In this document: positions 45,061 to 59,531 of the stretch, in pieces
Position numbering within the stretch: the first letter of the stretch is position 1
Layout of the letters: each line of letters opens with the position of its first letter
Assembly: GCA_011947345.1 (NCBI GenBank)
Contig: JAAVTG010000337.1
Coordinates: 1 to 64,000, forward strand
DNA length: 64,000 nt
From: Phytophthora quininea
Lineage: Eukaryota > Oomycota > Peronosporomycetes > Peronosporales > Peronosporaceae
Direction: 5' to 3'
Translations under genes and position numbers: made by a program
Notes under the pieces: generated by a model
Databases searched by the model: none
Seen by the model: the letters and a program-made list of their open reading frames with translations, nothing else
What the model was told of the DNA's origin: nothing

Positions 45061-46311
45061 GTCGGCCCGCCGAGCCGTGCTGACACGGAGTCGCGAGCGT
45101 GCCACAACACACACGCCAACAATCCCTGCCCCTCCCCTCACCGAAACACATCGCCATGCCTACCAACAGACTGCTCGGACTCTCGGACTCTCGGACTTCC
45201 TCGTCCGCGTTCTCTTGTAAACTCACCAGTTTCTTCCGCCCGTTTCCCACTCCTCTTGGATTGCAACGAGGCTGCTGATCGTCTCTAGCGAGAAGTCGAT
45301 AAGTTTCAGCTGGTCCTACCGGTGGTGACGGATCTGCGCTCGTCGTCTCTGAAAGAAGTCTCTCGCTGATCTATCTTCTGAGCTGACCAGCGGCGCTTTC
45401 TTTATCCAGGCTCGTGTAGTGGATGCACTGCTCTACGCCACTCTACTGCGATCTACTGGTATTGCCTACGGGTTCGCTCCTTAGGGACTCCACAGCCTAA
45501 GCGTGCGTCAGCCATACGTCTACGCCTCGTTTGCCTCGTTCGCAACATTTGCAATGTTTGCAACGTTTGCCATGTTTGCAGTCCGAGCAGAACGTTCGAG
45601 CTCATTAGGATAAAGGTGTCCGTTCATCGGATTGGCGGTCCCACTTGCGAGATAGCCCATAATTAGCCAGCGCCGAATGGCAGTCGAGGAATCGTCGGTC
45701 CTGCAGAAGTTTGATGGTGCGAGTTGGAGAGCGTGGTCGTGAATGCGAGCGCCGGTAAGATGACGGACAAGACGTGGTCGCGCGGCTTGCTGCGCTAGCA
45801 TGTGCTGTTTCGGGGCGGGCGGCAGTGTGCAGCGTGTAGTGAGGTAGTAGTAGGGTAGAGATGGTAAGATAAAGACTGAATTCATTTGCCGTCCCCTAAG
45901 CGAATGTCAATCACTTCACTAATCCTTCACTCCATCAGTTCAACTCGCAGCGAAAGATACTTCACATCGACCAACCATCAATCTTGCACAACAAGCGGAG
46001 GGGGGCGTGTGATTGGCGTGTTGGGGTGGTTTCGAGCGCTGTGTGTTGGAACGGGTGGCTGTATGTGCTGTATGTGCTGTATGTGCTGTATGTGCTGTAT
46101 ATGCTGTATGTGGCGAGCATTGTATGTGGTGTGCATGATTTGAAGTGGGTACGTTTTTGTTGCGTTATTGCGTTGTTGCGTTATTGCGTTGTTGCGTTGT
46201 TGCGTTGTTGCGTGCGGATGACGTGTGGGCCGTGGGTGGGCCGTGGGTAGGCTGTGGTTGTCGGTTGTGAATCTGAGCGCGTCGATTGGTTGATAATGGT
46301 GTTTCGTTTGT

Positions 46312-46384
46312 GGGCGCTTAGCTCAAATGGTAGAGCGCCCGCTTCGCATGCGGGAGGTAAGGGGATCGATACCCCTAGTGTCCA
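46312..46384 (+). tRNA. tRNA-Ala (CGC), array copy 2
   Basis: Same 73-nt sequence as copy 1. Confidence 0.92.
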
Positions 46385-47768
46385 TTTTCACCACTTTCGT
46401 CATTTTGCACACTTTTTGTCATTCCCGTGCATACACTTTTAACGCCTTTTCGCTCGTTTCGCTCGTTACGCTTGTTACGCTCGTTACGCTCGTTACGCTC
46501 GTTTCGTCGGCCCGCCGAGCCGTGCTGACACGGAGTCGCGAGCGTGCCACAACACACACGCCAACAATCCCTGCCCTCCCCTCACCGAAACACATCGCCA
46601 TGCCTACCAACAGACTGCTCGGACTCTCGGACTCTCGGACTTCCTCGTCCGCGTTCTCTTGTAAACTCACCAGTTTCTTCCGCCCGTTTCCCACTCCTCT
46701 TGGATTGCAACGAGGCTGCTGATCGTCTCTAGCGAGAAGTCGATAAGTTTCAGCTGGTCCTACCGGTGGTGACGGATCTGCGCTCGTCGTCTCTGAAAGA
46801 AGTCTCTCGCTGATCTATCTTCTGAGCTGACCAGCGGCGCTTTCTTTATCCAGGCTCGTGTAGTGGATGCACTGCTCTACGCCACTCTACTGCGATCTAC
46901 TGGTATTGCCTACGGGTTCGCTCCTTAGGGACTCCACAGCCTAAGCGTGCGTCAGCCATACGTCTACGCCTCGTTTGCCTCGTTCGCCTCGTTCGCAACA
47001 TTTGCAATGTTTGCCTCGTTCGCCTCGTTCGCAACATTTGCAATGTTTGCAACGTTTGCCATGTTTGCAGTCCGAGCAGAACGTTCGAGCTCATTAGGAT
47101 AAAGGTGTCCGTTCATCGGATTGGCGGTCCCACTTGCGAGATAGCCCATAATTAGCCAGCGCCGAATGGCAGTCGAGGAATCGTCGGTCCTGCAGAAGTT
47201 TGATGGTGCGAGTTGGAGAGCGTGGTCGTGAATGCGAGCGCCGGTAAGATGACGGACAAGACGTGGTCGCGCGGCTTGCTGCGCTAGCATGTGCTGTTTC
47301 GGGGCGGGCGGCAGTGTGCAGCGTGTAGTGAGGTAGTAGTAGGGTAGAGATGGTAAGATAAAGACTGAATTCATTTGCCGTCCCCTAAGCGAATGTCAAT
47401 CACTTCACTAATCCTTCACTCCATCAGTTCAACTCGCAGCGAAAGATACTTCACATCGACCAACCATCAATCTTGCACAACAAGCGGAGGGGGGCGTGTG
47501 TTGATTGGCGTGTTGGGGTGGTTTCGAGCGCTGTGTGTTGGAACGGGTGGCTGTATGTGCTGTATGTGCTGTATGTGCTGTATATGCTGTATGTGGCGAG
47601 CATTGTATGTGGTGTGCATGATTTGAAGTGGGTACGTTTGTTGCGTTATTGCGTTGTTGCGTTGTTGCGTGCGGATGACGTGTGGGCCGTGGGTGGGCCG
47701 TGGGTAGGCTGTGGTTGTCGGTTGTGAATCTGAGCGCGTCGATTGGTTGATAATGGTGTTTCGTTTGT

Positions 47769-47841
47769 GGGCGCTTAGCTCAAATGGTAGAGCGCCCGCT
47801 TCGCATGCGGGAGGTAAGGGGATCGATACCCCTAGTGTCCA
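47769..47841 (+). tRNA. tRNA-Ala (CGC), array copy 3
   Basis: Same sequence as copy 1; the upstream 8-bp repeat is among the shortest here. Confidence 0.92.
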
Positions 47842-48417
47842 TTTTCACCACTTTCGTCATTTTGCACACTTTTTGTCATTCCCGTGCATACACTTTTAAC
47901 GCCTTTTCGCTCGTTTCGCTCGTTACGCTTGTTACGCTCGTTACGCTCGTTACGCTCGTTTCGTCGGCCCGCCGAGCCGTGCTGACACGGAGTCGCGAGC
48001 GTGCCACAACACACACGCCAACAATCCCTGCCCCTCCCCTCACCGAAACACATCGCCATGCCTACCAACAGACTGCTCGGACTCTCGGACTCTCGGACTT
48101 CCTCGTCCGCGTTCTCTTGTAAACTCACCAGTTTCTTCCGCCCGTTTCCCACTCCTCTTGGATTGCAACGAGGCTGCTGATCGTCTCTAGCGAGAAGTCG
48201 ATAAGTTTCAGCTGGTCCTACCGGTGGTGACGGATCTGCGCTCGTCGTCTCTGAAAGAAGTCTCTCGCTGATCTATCTTCTGAGCTGACCAGCGGCGCTT
48301 TCTTTATCCAGGCTCGTGTAGTGGATGCACTGCTCTACGCCACTCTACTGCGATCTACTGGTATTGCCTACGGGTTCGCTCCTTAGGGACTCCACAGCCT
48401 AAGCGTGCCATACGTCT

Positions 48418-48546
48418 ACGCCTCGTTTGCCTCGTTCGCCTCGTTCGCAACATTTGCAATGTTTGCCTCGTTCGCCTCGTTCGCAACATTTGCAATGTTT
48501 GCCTCGTTCGCCTCGTTCGCAACATTTGCAATGTTTGCAACGTTTG
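48418..48546. repeat. GCCTCGTTC / GCA-ACATTT-GCAATGTTT variable block (longest copy)
   Basis: Made of 9-bp and 18-bp pieces forming a 36-bp repeat; three rounds here against one or two in other units. Confidence 0.85.
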
Positions 48547-49293
48547 CCATGTTTGCAGTCCGAGCAGAACGTTCGAGCTCATTAGGATAAAGGTGTCCGT
48601 TCATCGGATTGGCGGTCCCACTTGCGAGATAGCCCATAATTAGCCAGCGCCGAATGGCAGTCGAGGAATCGTCGGTCCTGCAGAAGTTTGATGGTGCGAG
48701 TTGGAGAGCGTGGTCGTGAATGCGAGCGCCGGTAAGATGACGGACAAGACGTGGTCGCGCGGCTTGCTGCGCTAGCATGTGCTGTTTCGGGGCGGGCGGC
48801 AGTGTGCAGCGTGTAGTGAGGTAGTAGTAGGGTAGAGATGGTAAGATAAAGACTGAATTCATTTGCCGTCCCCTAAGCGAATGTCAATCACTTCACTAAT
48901 CCTTCACTCCATCAGTTCAACTCGCAGCGAAAGATACTTCACATCGACCAACCATCAATCTTGCACAACAAGCGGAGGGGGGGGGGCGTGTGTTGATTGG
49001 CGTGTTGGGGTGGTTTCGAGCGCTGTGTGTTGGAACGGGTGGCTGTATGTGCTGTATGTGCTGTATGTGCTGTATGCTGTATATGCTGTATGTGGCGAGC
49101 ATTGTATGTGGTGTGCATGATTTGAAGTGGGTACGTTTTTGTTGCGTTATTGCGTTGTTGCGTTATTGCGTTGTTGCGTTGTTGCGTTGTTGCGTGCGGA
49201 TGACGTGTGGGCCGTGGGTGGGCCGTGGGTAGGCTGTGGTTGTCGGTTGTGAATCTGAGCGCGTCGATTGGTTGATAATGGTGTTTCGTTTGT

Positions 49294-49366
49294 GGGCGCT
49301 TAGCTCAAATGGTAGAGCGCCCGCTTCGCATGCGGGAGGTAAGGGGATCGATACCCCTAGTGTCCA
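49294..49366 (+). tRNA. tRNA-Ala (CGC), array copy 4
   Basis: Same sequence as copy 1. The unit before it is the longest (1525 bp) because of the expanded 36-bp block. Confidence 0.92.
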
Positions 49367-50749
49367 TTTTCACCACTTTCGTCATTTTGCACACTTTTTG
49401 TCATTCCCGTGCATACACTTTTAACGCCTTTTCGCTCGTTTCGCTCGTTACGCTTGTTACGCTCGTTACGCTCGTTACGCTCGTTTCGTCGGCCCGCCGA
49501 GCCGTGCTGACACGGAGTCGCGAGCGTGCCACAACACACACGCCAACAATCCCTGCCCCTCCCCTCACCGAAACACATCGCCATGCCTACCAACAGACTG
49601 CTCGGACTCTCGGACTCTCGGACTTCCTCGTCCGCGTTCTCTTGTAAACTCACCAGTTTCTTCCGCCCGTTTCCCACTCCTCTTGGATTGCAACGAGGCT
49701 GCTGATCGTCTCTAGCGAGAAGTCGATAAGTTTCAGCTGGTCCTACCGGTGGTGACGGATCTGCGCTCGTCGTCTCTGAAAGAAGTCTCTCGCTGATCTA
49801 TCTTCTGAGCTGACCAGCGGCGCTTTCTTTATCCAGGCTCGTGTAGTGGATGCACTGCTCTACGCCACTCTACTGCGATCTACTGGTATTGCCTACGGGT
49901 TCGCTCCTTAGGGACTCCACAGCCTAAGCGTGCGTCAGCCATACGTCTACGCCTCGTTTGCCTCGTTCGCAACATTTGCAACGTTTGCCTCGTTCGCCTC
50001 GTTCGCAACATTTGCAATGTTTGCAACGTTTGCCATGTTTGCAGTCCGAGCAGAACGTTCGAGCTCATTAGGATAAAGGTGTCCGTTCATCGGATTGGCG
50101 GTCCCACTTGCGAGATAGCCCATAATTAGCCAGCGCCGAATGGCAGTCGAGGAATCGTCGGTCCTGCAGAAGTTTGATGGTGCGAGTTGGAGAGCGTGGT
50201 CGTGAATGCGAGCGCCGGTAAGATGACGGACAAGACGTGGTCGCGCGGCTTGCTGCGCTAGCATGTGCTGTTTCGGGGCGGGCGGCAGTGTGCAGCGTGT
50301 AGTGAGGTAGTAGTAGGGTAGAGATGGTAAGATAAAGACTGAATTCATTTGCCGTCCCCCTAAGCGAATGTCAATCACTTCACTAATCCTTCACTCCATC
50401 AGTTCAACTCGCAGCGAAAGATACTTCACATCGACCAACCATCAATCTTGCACAACAAGCGGAGGGGAGGGGGCGTGTGTTGATTGGCGTGTTGGGGTGG
50501 TTTCGAGCGCTGTGTGTTGGAACGGGTGGCTGTATGTGCTGTATGTGCTGTATGTGCTGTATATGCTGTATGTGGCGAGCATTGTATGTGGTGTGCATGA
50601 TTTGAAGTGGGTACGTTTTTGTTGCGTTATTGCGTTGTTGCGTTGTTGCGTGCGGATGACGTGTGGGCCGTGGGTGGGCCGTGGGTAGGCTGTGGTTGTC
50701 GGTTGTGAATCTGAGCGCGTCGATTGGTTGATAATGGTGTTTCGTTTGT

Positions 50750-50822
50750 GGGCGCTTAGCTCAAATGGTAGAGCGCCCGCTTCGCATGCGGGAGGTAAGG
50801 GGATCGATACCCCTAGTGTCCA
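50750..50822 (+). tRNA. tRNA-Ala (CGC), array copy 5
   Basis: Same sequence as copy 1. Confidence 0.92.
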
Positions 50823-52225
50823 TTTTCACCACTTTCGTCATTTTGCACACTTTTTGTCATTCCCGTGCATACACTTTTAACGCCTTTTCGCTCGTTTCGC
50901 TCGTTACGCTTGTTACGCTCGTTACGCTCGTTACGCTCGTTTCGTCGGCCCGCCGAGCCGTGCTGACACGGAGTCGCGAGCGTGCCACAACACACACGCC
51001 AACAATCCCTGCCCCCCCCTCACCGAAACACATCGCCATGCCTACCAACAGACTGCTCGGACTCTCGGACTCTCGGACTTCCTCGTCCGCGTTCTCTTGT
51101 AAACTCACCAGTTTCTTCCGCCCGTTTCCCACTCCCTCTTGGATTGCAACGAGGCTGCTGATCGTCTCTAGCGAGAAGTCGATAAGTTTCAGCTGGTCCT
51201 ACCGGTGGTGACGGATCTGCGCTCGTCGTCTCTGAAAGAAGTCTCTCGCTGATCTATCTTCTGAGCTGACCAGCGGCGCTTTCTTTATCCAGGCTCGTGT
51301 AGTGGATGCACTGCTCTACGCCACTCTACTGCGATCTACTGGTATTGCCTACGGGTTCGCTCCTTAGGGACTCCACAGCCTAAGCGTGCGTCAGCCATAC
51401 GTCTACGCCTCGTTTGCCTCGTTCGCCTCGTTCGCAACATTTGCAATGTTTGCCTCGTTCGCCTCGTTCGCAACATTTGCAATGTTTGCAACGTTTGCCA
51501 TGTTTGCAGTCCGAGCAGAACGTTCGAGCTCATTAGGATAAAGGTGTCCGTTCATCGGATTGGCGGTCCCACTTGCGAGATAGCCCATAATTAGCCAGCG
51601 CCGAATGGCAGTCGAGGAATCGTCGGTCCTGCAGAAGTTTGATGGTGCGAGTTGGAGAGCGTGGTCGTGAATGCGAGCGCCGGTAAGATGACGGACAAGA
51701 CGTGGTCGCGCGGCTTGCTGCGCTAGCATGTGCTGTTTCGGGGCGGGCGGCAGTGTGCAGCGTGTAGTGAGGTAGTAGTAGGGTAGAGATGGTAAGATAA
51801 AGACTGAATTCATTTGCCGTCCCCCTAAGCGAATGTCAATCACTTCACTAATCCTTCACTCCATCAGTTCAACTCGCAGCGAAAGATACTTCACATCGAC
51901 CAACCATCAATCTTGCACAACAAGCGGAGGGGGGCGTGTGTTGATTGGCGTGTTGGGGTGGTTTCGAGCGCTGTGTGTTGGAACGGGTGGCTGTATGTGC
52001 TGTATGTGCTGTATATGCTGTATGTGCGAGCATTGTATGTGGTGTGCATGATTTGAAGTGGGTACGTTTTATGGTGCGTTGTTGCGTTATTGCGTTGTTG
52101 CGTTGTTGCGTTGTTGCGTTGTTGCGTGCGGATGACGTGTGGGCCGTGGGTGGGCCGTGGGTAGGCTGTGGTTGTCGGTTGTGAATCTGAGCGCGTCGAT
52201 TGGTTGATAATGGTGTTTCGTTTGT

Positions 52226-52298
52226 GGGCGCTTAGCTCAAATGGTAGAGCGCCCGCTTCGCATGCGGGAGGTAAGGGGATCGATACCCCTAGTGTCCA
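52226..52298 (+). tRNA. tRNA-Ala (CGC), array copy 6
   Basis: Same sequence as copy 1; its upstream flank has a small variant (TTTTATGGTGCG at about 52067). Confidence 0.92.
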
Positions 52299-53659
52299 TT
52301 TTCACCACTTTCGTCATTTTGCACACTTTTTGTCATTCCCGTGCATACACTTTTAACGCCTTTTCGCTCGTTTCGCTCGTTACGCTTGTTACGCTCGTTA
52401 CGCTCGTTACGCTCGTTTCGTCGGCCCGCCGAGCCGTGCTGACACGGAGTCGCGAGCGTGCCACAACACACACGCCAACAATCCCTGCCCCTCCCCTCAC
52501 CGAAACACATCGCCATGCCTACCAACAGACTGCTCGGACTCTCGGACTCTCGGACTTCCTCGTCCGCGTTCTCTTGTAAACTCACCAGTTTCTTCCGCCC
52601 GTTTCCCACTCCCTCTTGGATTGCAACGAGGCTGCTGATCGTCTCTAGCGAGAAGTCGATAAGTTTCAGCTGGTCCTACCGGTGGTGACGGATCTGCGCT
52701 CGTCGTCTCTGAAAGAAGTCTCTCGCTGATCTATCTTCTGAGCTGACCAGCGGCGCTTTCTTTATCCAGGCTCGTGTAGTGGATGCACTGCTCTACGCCA
52801 CTCTACTGCGATCTACTGGTATTGCCTACGGGTTCGCTCCTTAGGGACTCCACAGCCTAAGCGTGCGTCAGCCATACGTCTACGCCTCGTTTGCCTCGTT
52901 CGCCTCGTTCGCAACATTTGCAATGTTTGCAACGTTTGCCATGTTTGCAGTCCGAGCAGAACGTTCGAGCTCATTAGGATAAAGGTGTCCGTTCATCGGA
53001 TTGGCGGTCCCACTTGCGAGATAGCCCATAATTAGCCAGCGCCGAATGGCAGTCGAGGAATCGTCGGTCCTGCAGAAGTTTGATGGTGCGAGTTGGAGAG
53101 CGTGGTCGTGAATGCGAGCGCCGGTAAGATGACGGACAAGACGTGGTCGCGCGGCTTGCTGCGCTAGCATGTGCTGTTTCGGGGCGGGCGGCAGTGTGCA
53201 GCGTGTAGTGAGGTAGTAGTAGGGTAGAGATGGTAAGATAAAGACTGAATTCATTTGCCGTCCCCCTAAGCGAATGTCAATCACTTCACTAATCCTTCAC
53301 TCCATCAGTTCAACTCGCAGCGAAAGATACTTCACATCGACCAACCATCAATCTTGCACAACAAGCGGAGGGGGGCGTGTGTTGATTGGCGTGTTGGGGT
53401 GGTTTCGAGCGCTGTGTGTTGGAACGGGTGGCTGTATGTGCTGTATGTGCTGTATGTGCTGTATGTGCTGTATATGCTGTATGTGGCGAGCATTGTATGT
53501 GGTGTGCATGATTTGAAGTGGGTACGTTTTGTTGCGTTATTGCGTTGTTGCGTTGTTGCGTGCGGATGACGTGTGGGCCGTGGGTGGGCCGTGGGTAGGC
53601 TGTGGTTGTCGGTTGTGAATCTGAGCGCGTCGATTGGTTGATAATGGTGTTTCGTTTGT

Positions 53660-53732
53660 GGGCGCTTAGCTCAAATGGTAGAGCGCCCGCTTCGCATGCG
53701 GGAGGTAAGGGGATCGATACCCCTAGTGTCCA
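53660..53732 (+). tRNA. tRNA-Ala (CGC), array copy 7
   Basis: Same sequence as copy 1; ends the shortest full unit (1434 bp). Confidence 0.92.
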
Positions 53733-55099
53733 TTTTCACCACTTTCGTCATTTTGCACACTTTTTGTCATTCCCGTGCATACACTTTTAACGCCTTTTCG
53801 CTCGTTTCGCTCGTTACGCTTGTTACGCTCGTTACGCTCGTTACGCTCGTTTCGTCGGCCCGCCGAGCCGTGCTGACACGGAGTCGCGAGCGTGCCACAA
53901 CACACACGCCAACAATCCCTGCCCCCTCCCCTCACCGAAACACATCGCCATGCCTACCAACAGACTGCTCGGACTCTCGGACTCTCGGACTTCCTCGTCC
54001 GCGTTCTCTTGTAAACTCACCAGTTTCTTCCGCCCGTTTCCCACTCCTCTTGGATTGCAACGAGGCTGCTGATCGTCTCTAGCGAGAAGTCGATAAGTTT
54101 CAGCTGGTCCTACCGGTGGTGACGGATCTGCGCTCGTCGTCTCTGAAAGAAGTCTCTCGCTGATCTATCTTCTGAGCTGACCAGCGGCGCTTTCTTTATC
54201 CAGGCTCGTGTAGTGGATGCACTGCTCTACGCCACTCTACTGCGATCTACTGGTATTGCCTACGGGTTCGCTCCTTAGGGACTCCACAGCCTAAGCGTGC
54301 GTCAGCCATACGTCTACGCCTCGTTTGCCTCGTTCGCCTCGTTCGCAACATTTGCAATGTTTGCAACGTTTGCCATGTTTGCAGTCCGAGCAGAACGTTC
54401 GAGCTCATTAGGATAAAGGTGTCCGTTCATCGGATTGGCGGTCCCACTTGCGAGATAGCCCATAATTAGCCAGCGCCGAATGGCAGTCGAGGAATCGTCG
54501 GTCCTGCAGAAGTTTGATGGTGCGAGTTGGAGAGCGTGGTCGTGAATGCGAGCGCCGGTAAGATGACGGACAAGACGTGGTCGCGCGGCTTGCTGCGCTA
54601 GCATGTGCTGTTTCGGGGCGGGCGGCAGTGTGCAGCGTGTAGTGAGGTAGTAGTAGGGTAGAGATGGTAAGATAAAGACTGAATTCATTTGCCGTCCCCC
54701 TAAGCGAATGTCAATCACTTCACTAATCCTTCACTCCATCAGTTCAACTCGCAGCGAAAGATACTTCACATCGACCAACCATCAATCTTGCACAACAAGC
54801 GGAGGGGAGGGGGGCGTGTGTTGATTGGCGTGTTGGGGTGGTTTCGAGCGCTGTGTGTTGGAACGGGTGGCTGTATGTGCTGTATGTGCTGTATGTGCTG
54901 TATGTGCTGTATATGCTGTATGTGGCGAGCATTGTATGTGGTGTGCATGATTTGAAGTGGGTACGTTTTTGTTGCGTTATTGCGTTGTTGCGTTGTTGCG
55001 TGCGGATGACGTGTGGGCCGTGGGTGGGCCGTGGGTAGGCTGTGGTTGTCGGTTGTGAATCTGAGCGCGTCGATTGGTTGATAATGGTGTTTCGTTTGT

Positions 55100-55172
55100 G
55101 GGCGCTTAGCTCAAATGGTAGAGCGCCCGCTTCGCATGCGGGAGGTAAGGGGATCGATACCCCTAGTGTCCA
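55100..55172 (+). tRNA. tRNA-Ala (CGC), array copy 8
   Basis: Same sequence as copy 1. The unit after it has an altered junction (CGTAAGTCGTGCC at about 55738). Confidence 0.92.
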
Positions 55173-56566
55173 TTTTCACCACTTTCGTCATTTTGCACAC
55201 TTTTTGTCATTCCCGTGCATACACTTTTAACGCCTTTTCGCTCGTTTCGCTCGTTACGCTTGTTACGCTCGTTACGCTCGTTACGCTCGTTTCGTCGGCC
55301 CGCCGAGCCGTGCTGACACGGAGTCGCGAGCGTGCCACAACACACACGCCAACAATCCCTGCCCCCTCCCCTCACCGAAACACATCGCCATGCCTACCAA
55401 CAGACTGCTCGGACTCTCGGACTCTCGGACTTCCTCGTCCGCGTTCTCTTGTAAACTCACCAGTTTCTTCCGCCCGTTTCCCACTCCCTCTTGGATTGCA
55501 ACGAGGCTGCTGATCGTCTCTAGCGAGAAGTCGATAAGTTTCAGCTGGTCCTACCGGTGGTGACGGATCTGCGCTCGTCGTCTCTGAAAGAAGTCTCTCG
55601 CTGATCTATCTTCTGAGCTGACCAGCGGCGCTTTCTTTATCCAGGCTCGTGTAGTGGATGCACTGCTCTACGCCACTCTACTGCGATCTACTGGTATTGC
55701 CTACGGGTTCGCTCCTTAGGGACTCCACAGCCTAAGCGTAAGTCGTGCCTCGTTCGCAACATTTGCAACGTTTGCCTCGTTCGCCTCGTTCGCAACATTT
55801 GCAATGTTTGCAACGTTTGCCATGTTTGCAGTCCGAGCAGAACGTTCGAGCTCATTAGGATAAAGGTGTCCGTTCATCGGATTGGCGGTCCCACTTGCGA
55901 GATAGCCCATAATTAGCCAGCGCCGAATGGCAGTCGAGGAATCGTCGGTCCTGCAGAAGTTTGATGGTGCGAGTTGGAGAGCGTGGTCGTGAATGCGAGC
56001 GCCGGTAAGATGACGGACAAGACGTGGTCGCGCGGCTTGCTGCGCTAGCATGTGCTGTTTCGGGGCGGGCGGCAGTGTGCAGCGTGTAGTGAGGTAGTAG
56101 TAGGGTAGAGATGGTAAGATAAAGACTGAATTCATTTGCCGTCCCCTAAGCGAATGTCAATCACTTCACTAATCCTTCACTCCATCAGTTCAACTCGCAG
56201 CGAAAGATACTTCACATCGACCAACCATCAATCTTGCACAACAAGCGGAGGGGGGGGGCGTGTGTTGATTGGCGTGTTGGGGTGGTTTCGAGCGCTGTGT
56301 GTTGGAACGGGTGGCTGTATGTGCTGTATGTGCTGTATGTGCTGTATGTGCTGTATATGCTGTATGTGGCGAGCATTGTATGTGGTGTGCATGATTTGAA
56401 GTGGGTACGTTTTGTTGCGTTATTGCGTTGTTGCGTTATTGCGTTGTTGCGTTGTTGCGTTGTTGCGTTGTTGCGTGCCGTGGGCCGTGGGTGGGCCGTG
56501 GGTAGGCTGTGGTTGTCGGTTGTGAATCTGAGCGCGTCGATTGGTTGATAATGGTGTTTCGTTTGT

Positions 56567-56639
56567 GGGCGCTTAGCTCAAATGGTAGAGCGCCCGCTTC
56601 GCATGCGGGAGGTAAGGGGATCGATACCCCTAGTGTCCA
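56567..56639 (+). tRNA. tRNA-Ala (CGC), array copy 9
   Basis: Same sequence as copy 1; the upstream GCGGATGACGTGT segment is missing here. Confidence 0.92.
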
Positions 56640-58045
56640 TTTTCACCACTTTCGTCATTTTGCACACTTTTTGTCATTCCCGTGCATACACTTTTAACGC
56701 CTTTTCGCTCGTTTCGCTCGTTACGCTTGTTACGCTCGTTACGCTCGTTACGCTCGTTTCGTCGGCCCGCCGAGCCGTGCTGACACGGAGTCGCGAGCGT
56801 GCCACAACACACGCCAACAATCCCTGCCCCTCCCCCTCACCGAAACACATCGCCATGCCTACCAACAGACTGCTCGACTCTCGGACTCTCGGACTTCCTC
56901 GTCCGCGTTCTCTTGTAAACTCACCAGTTTCTTCCGCCCGTTTCCCACTCCCTCTTGGATTGCAACGAGGCTGCTGATCGTCTCTAGCGAGAAGTCGATA
57001 AGTTTCAGCTGGTCCTACCGGTGGTGACGGATCTGCGCTCGTCGTCTCTGAAAGAAGTCTCTCGCTGATCTATCTTCTGAGCTGACCAGCGGCGCTTTCT
57101 TTATCCAGGCTCGTGTAGTGGATGCACTGCTCTACGCCACTCTACTGCGATCTACTGGTATTGCCTACGGGTTCGCTCCTTAGGGACTCCACAGCCTAAG
57201 CGTGCGTCAGCCATACGTCTACGCCTCGTTTGCCTCGTTCGCAACATTTGCAACGTTTGCCTCGTTCGCCTCGTTCGCAACATTTGCAATGTTTGCAACG
57301 TTTGCCATGTTTGCAGTCCGAGCAGAACGTTCGAGCTCATTAGGATAAAGGTGTCCGTTCATCGGATTGGCGGTCCCACTTGCGAGATAGCCCATAATTA
57401 GCCAGCGCCGAATGGCAGTCGAGGAATCGTCGGTCCTGCAGAAGTTTGATGGTGCGAGTTGGAGAGCGTGGTCGTGAATGCGAGCGCCGGTAAGATGACG
57501 GACAAGACGTGGTCGCGCGGCTTGCTGCGCTAGCATGTGCTGTTTCGGGGCGGGCGGCAGTGTGCAGCGTGTAGTGAGGTAGTAGTAGGGTAGAGATGGT
57601 AAGATAAAGACTGAATTCATTTGCCGTCCCCTAAGCGAATGTCAATCACTTCACTAATCCTTCACTCCATCAGTTCAACTCGCAGCGAAAGATACTTCAC
57701 ATCGACCAACCATCAATCTTGCACAACAAGCGGAGGGCGTGTGTTGATTGGCGTGTTGGGGTGGTTTCGAGCGCTGTGTGTTGGAACGGGTGGCTGTATG
57801 TGCTGTATGTGCTGTATGTGCTGTATGTGCTGTATATGCTGTATGTGGCGAGCATTGTATGTGGTGTGCATGATTTGAAGTGGGTACGTTTTGTTGCGTT
57901 ATTGCGTTGTTGCGTTATTGCGTTGTTGCGTTGTTGCGTTGTTGCGTGCGGATGACGTGTGGGCCGTGGGTGGGCCGTGGGTAGGCTGTGGTTGTCGGTT
58001 GTGAATCTGAGCGCGTCGATTGGTTGATAATGGTGTTTCGTTTGT

Positions 58046-58118
58046 GGGCGCTTAGCTCAAATGGTAGAGCGCCCGCTTCGCATGCGGGAGGTAAGGGGAT
58101 CGATACCCCTAGTGTCCA
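58046..58118 (+). tRNA. tRNA-Ala (CGC), array copy 10
   Basis: Same sequence as copy 1. Confidence 0.92.
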
Positions 58119-59531
58119 TTTTCACCACTTTCGTCATTTTGCACACTTTTTGTCATTCCCGTGCATACACTTTTAACGCCTTTTCGCTCGTTTCGCTCGT
58201 TACGCTTGTTACGCTCGTTACGCTCGTTACGCTCGTTTCGTCGGCCCGCCGAGCCGTGCTGACACGGAGTCGCGAGCGTGCCACAACACACACGCCAACA
58301 ATCCCTGCCCCCTCCCCTCACCGAAACACATCGCCATGCCTACCAACAGACTGCTCGGACTCTCGGACTCTCGGACTTCCTCGTCCGCGTTCTCTTGTAA
58401 ACTCACCAGTTTCTTCCGCCCGTTTCCCACTCCCTCTTGGGTTGCAACGAGGCTGCTGATCGTCTCTAGCGAGAAGTCGATAAGTTTCAGCTGGTCCTAC
58501 CGGTGGTGACGGATCTGCGCTCGTCGTCTCTGAAAGAAGTCTCTCGCTGATCTATCTTCTGAGCTGACCAGCGGCGCTTTCTTTATCCAGGCTCGTGTAG
58601 TGGATGCACTGCTCTACGCCACTCTACTGCGATCTACTGGTATTGCCTACGGGTTCGCTCCTTAGGGACTCCACAGCCTAAGCGTGCGTCAGCCATACGT
58701 CTACGCCTCGTTTGCCTCGTTCGCAACATTTGCAACGTTTGCCTGTTCGCCTCGTTCGCAACATTTGCAATGTTTGCAACGTTTGCCATGTTTGCAGTCC
58801 GAGCAGAACGTTCGAGCTCATTAGGATAAAGGTGTCCGTTCATCGGATTGGCGGTCCCACTTGCGAGATAGCCCATAATTAGCCAGCGCCGAATGGCAGT
58901 CGAGGAATCGTCGGTCCTGCAGAAGTTTGATGGTGCGAGTTGGAGAGCGTGGTCGTGAATGCGAGCGCCGGTAAGATGACGGACAAGACGTGGTCGCGCG
59001 GCTTGCTGCGCTAGCATGTGCTGTTTCGGGGCGGGCGGCAGTGTGCAGCGTGTAGTGAGGTAGTAGTAGGGTAGAGATGGTAAGATAAAGACTGAATTCA
59101 TTTGCCGTCCCCCTAAGCGAATGTCAATCACTTCACTAATCCTTCACTCCATCAGTTCAACTCGCAGCGAAAGATACTTCACATCGACCAACCATCAATC
59201 TTGCACAACAAGCGGAGGGGGGCGTGTGTTGATTGGCGTGTTGGGGTGGTTTCGAGCGCTGTGTGTTGGAACGGGTGGCTGTATGTGCTGTATGTGCTGT
59301 ATGTGCTGTATGTGCTGTATATGCTGTATGTGGCGAGCATTGTATGTGGTGTGCATGATTTGAAGTGGGTACGTTTTTGTTGCGTTATTGCGTTGTTGCG
59401 TTATTGCGTTGTTGCGTTGTTGCGTTGTTGCGTGCGGATGACGTGTGGGCCGTGGGTGGGCCGTGGGTAGGCTGTGGTTGTCGGTTGTGAATCTGAGCGC
59501 GTCGATTGGTTGATAATGGTGTTTCGTTTGT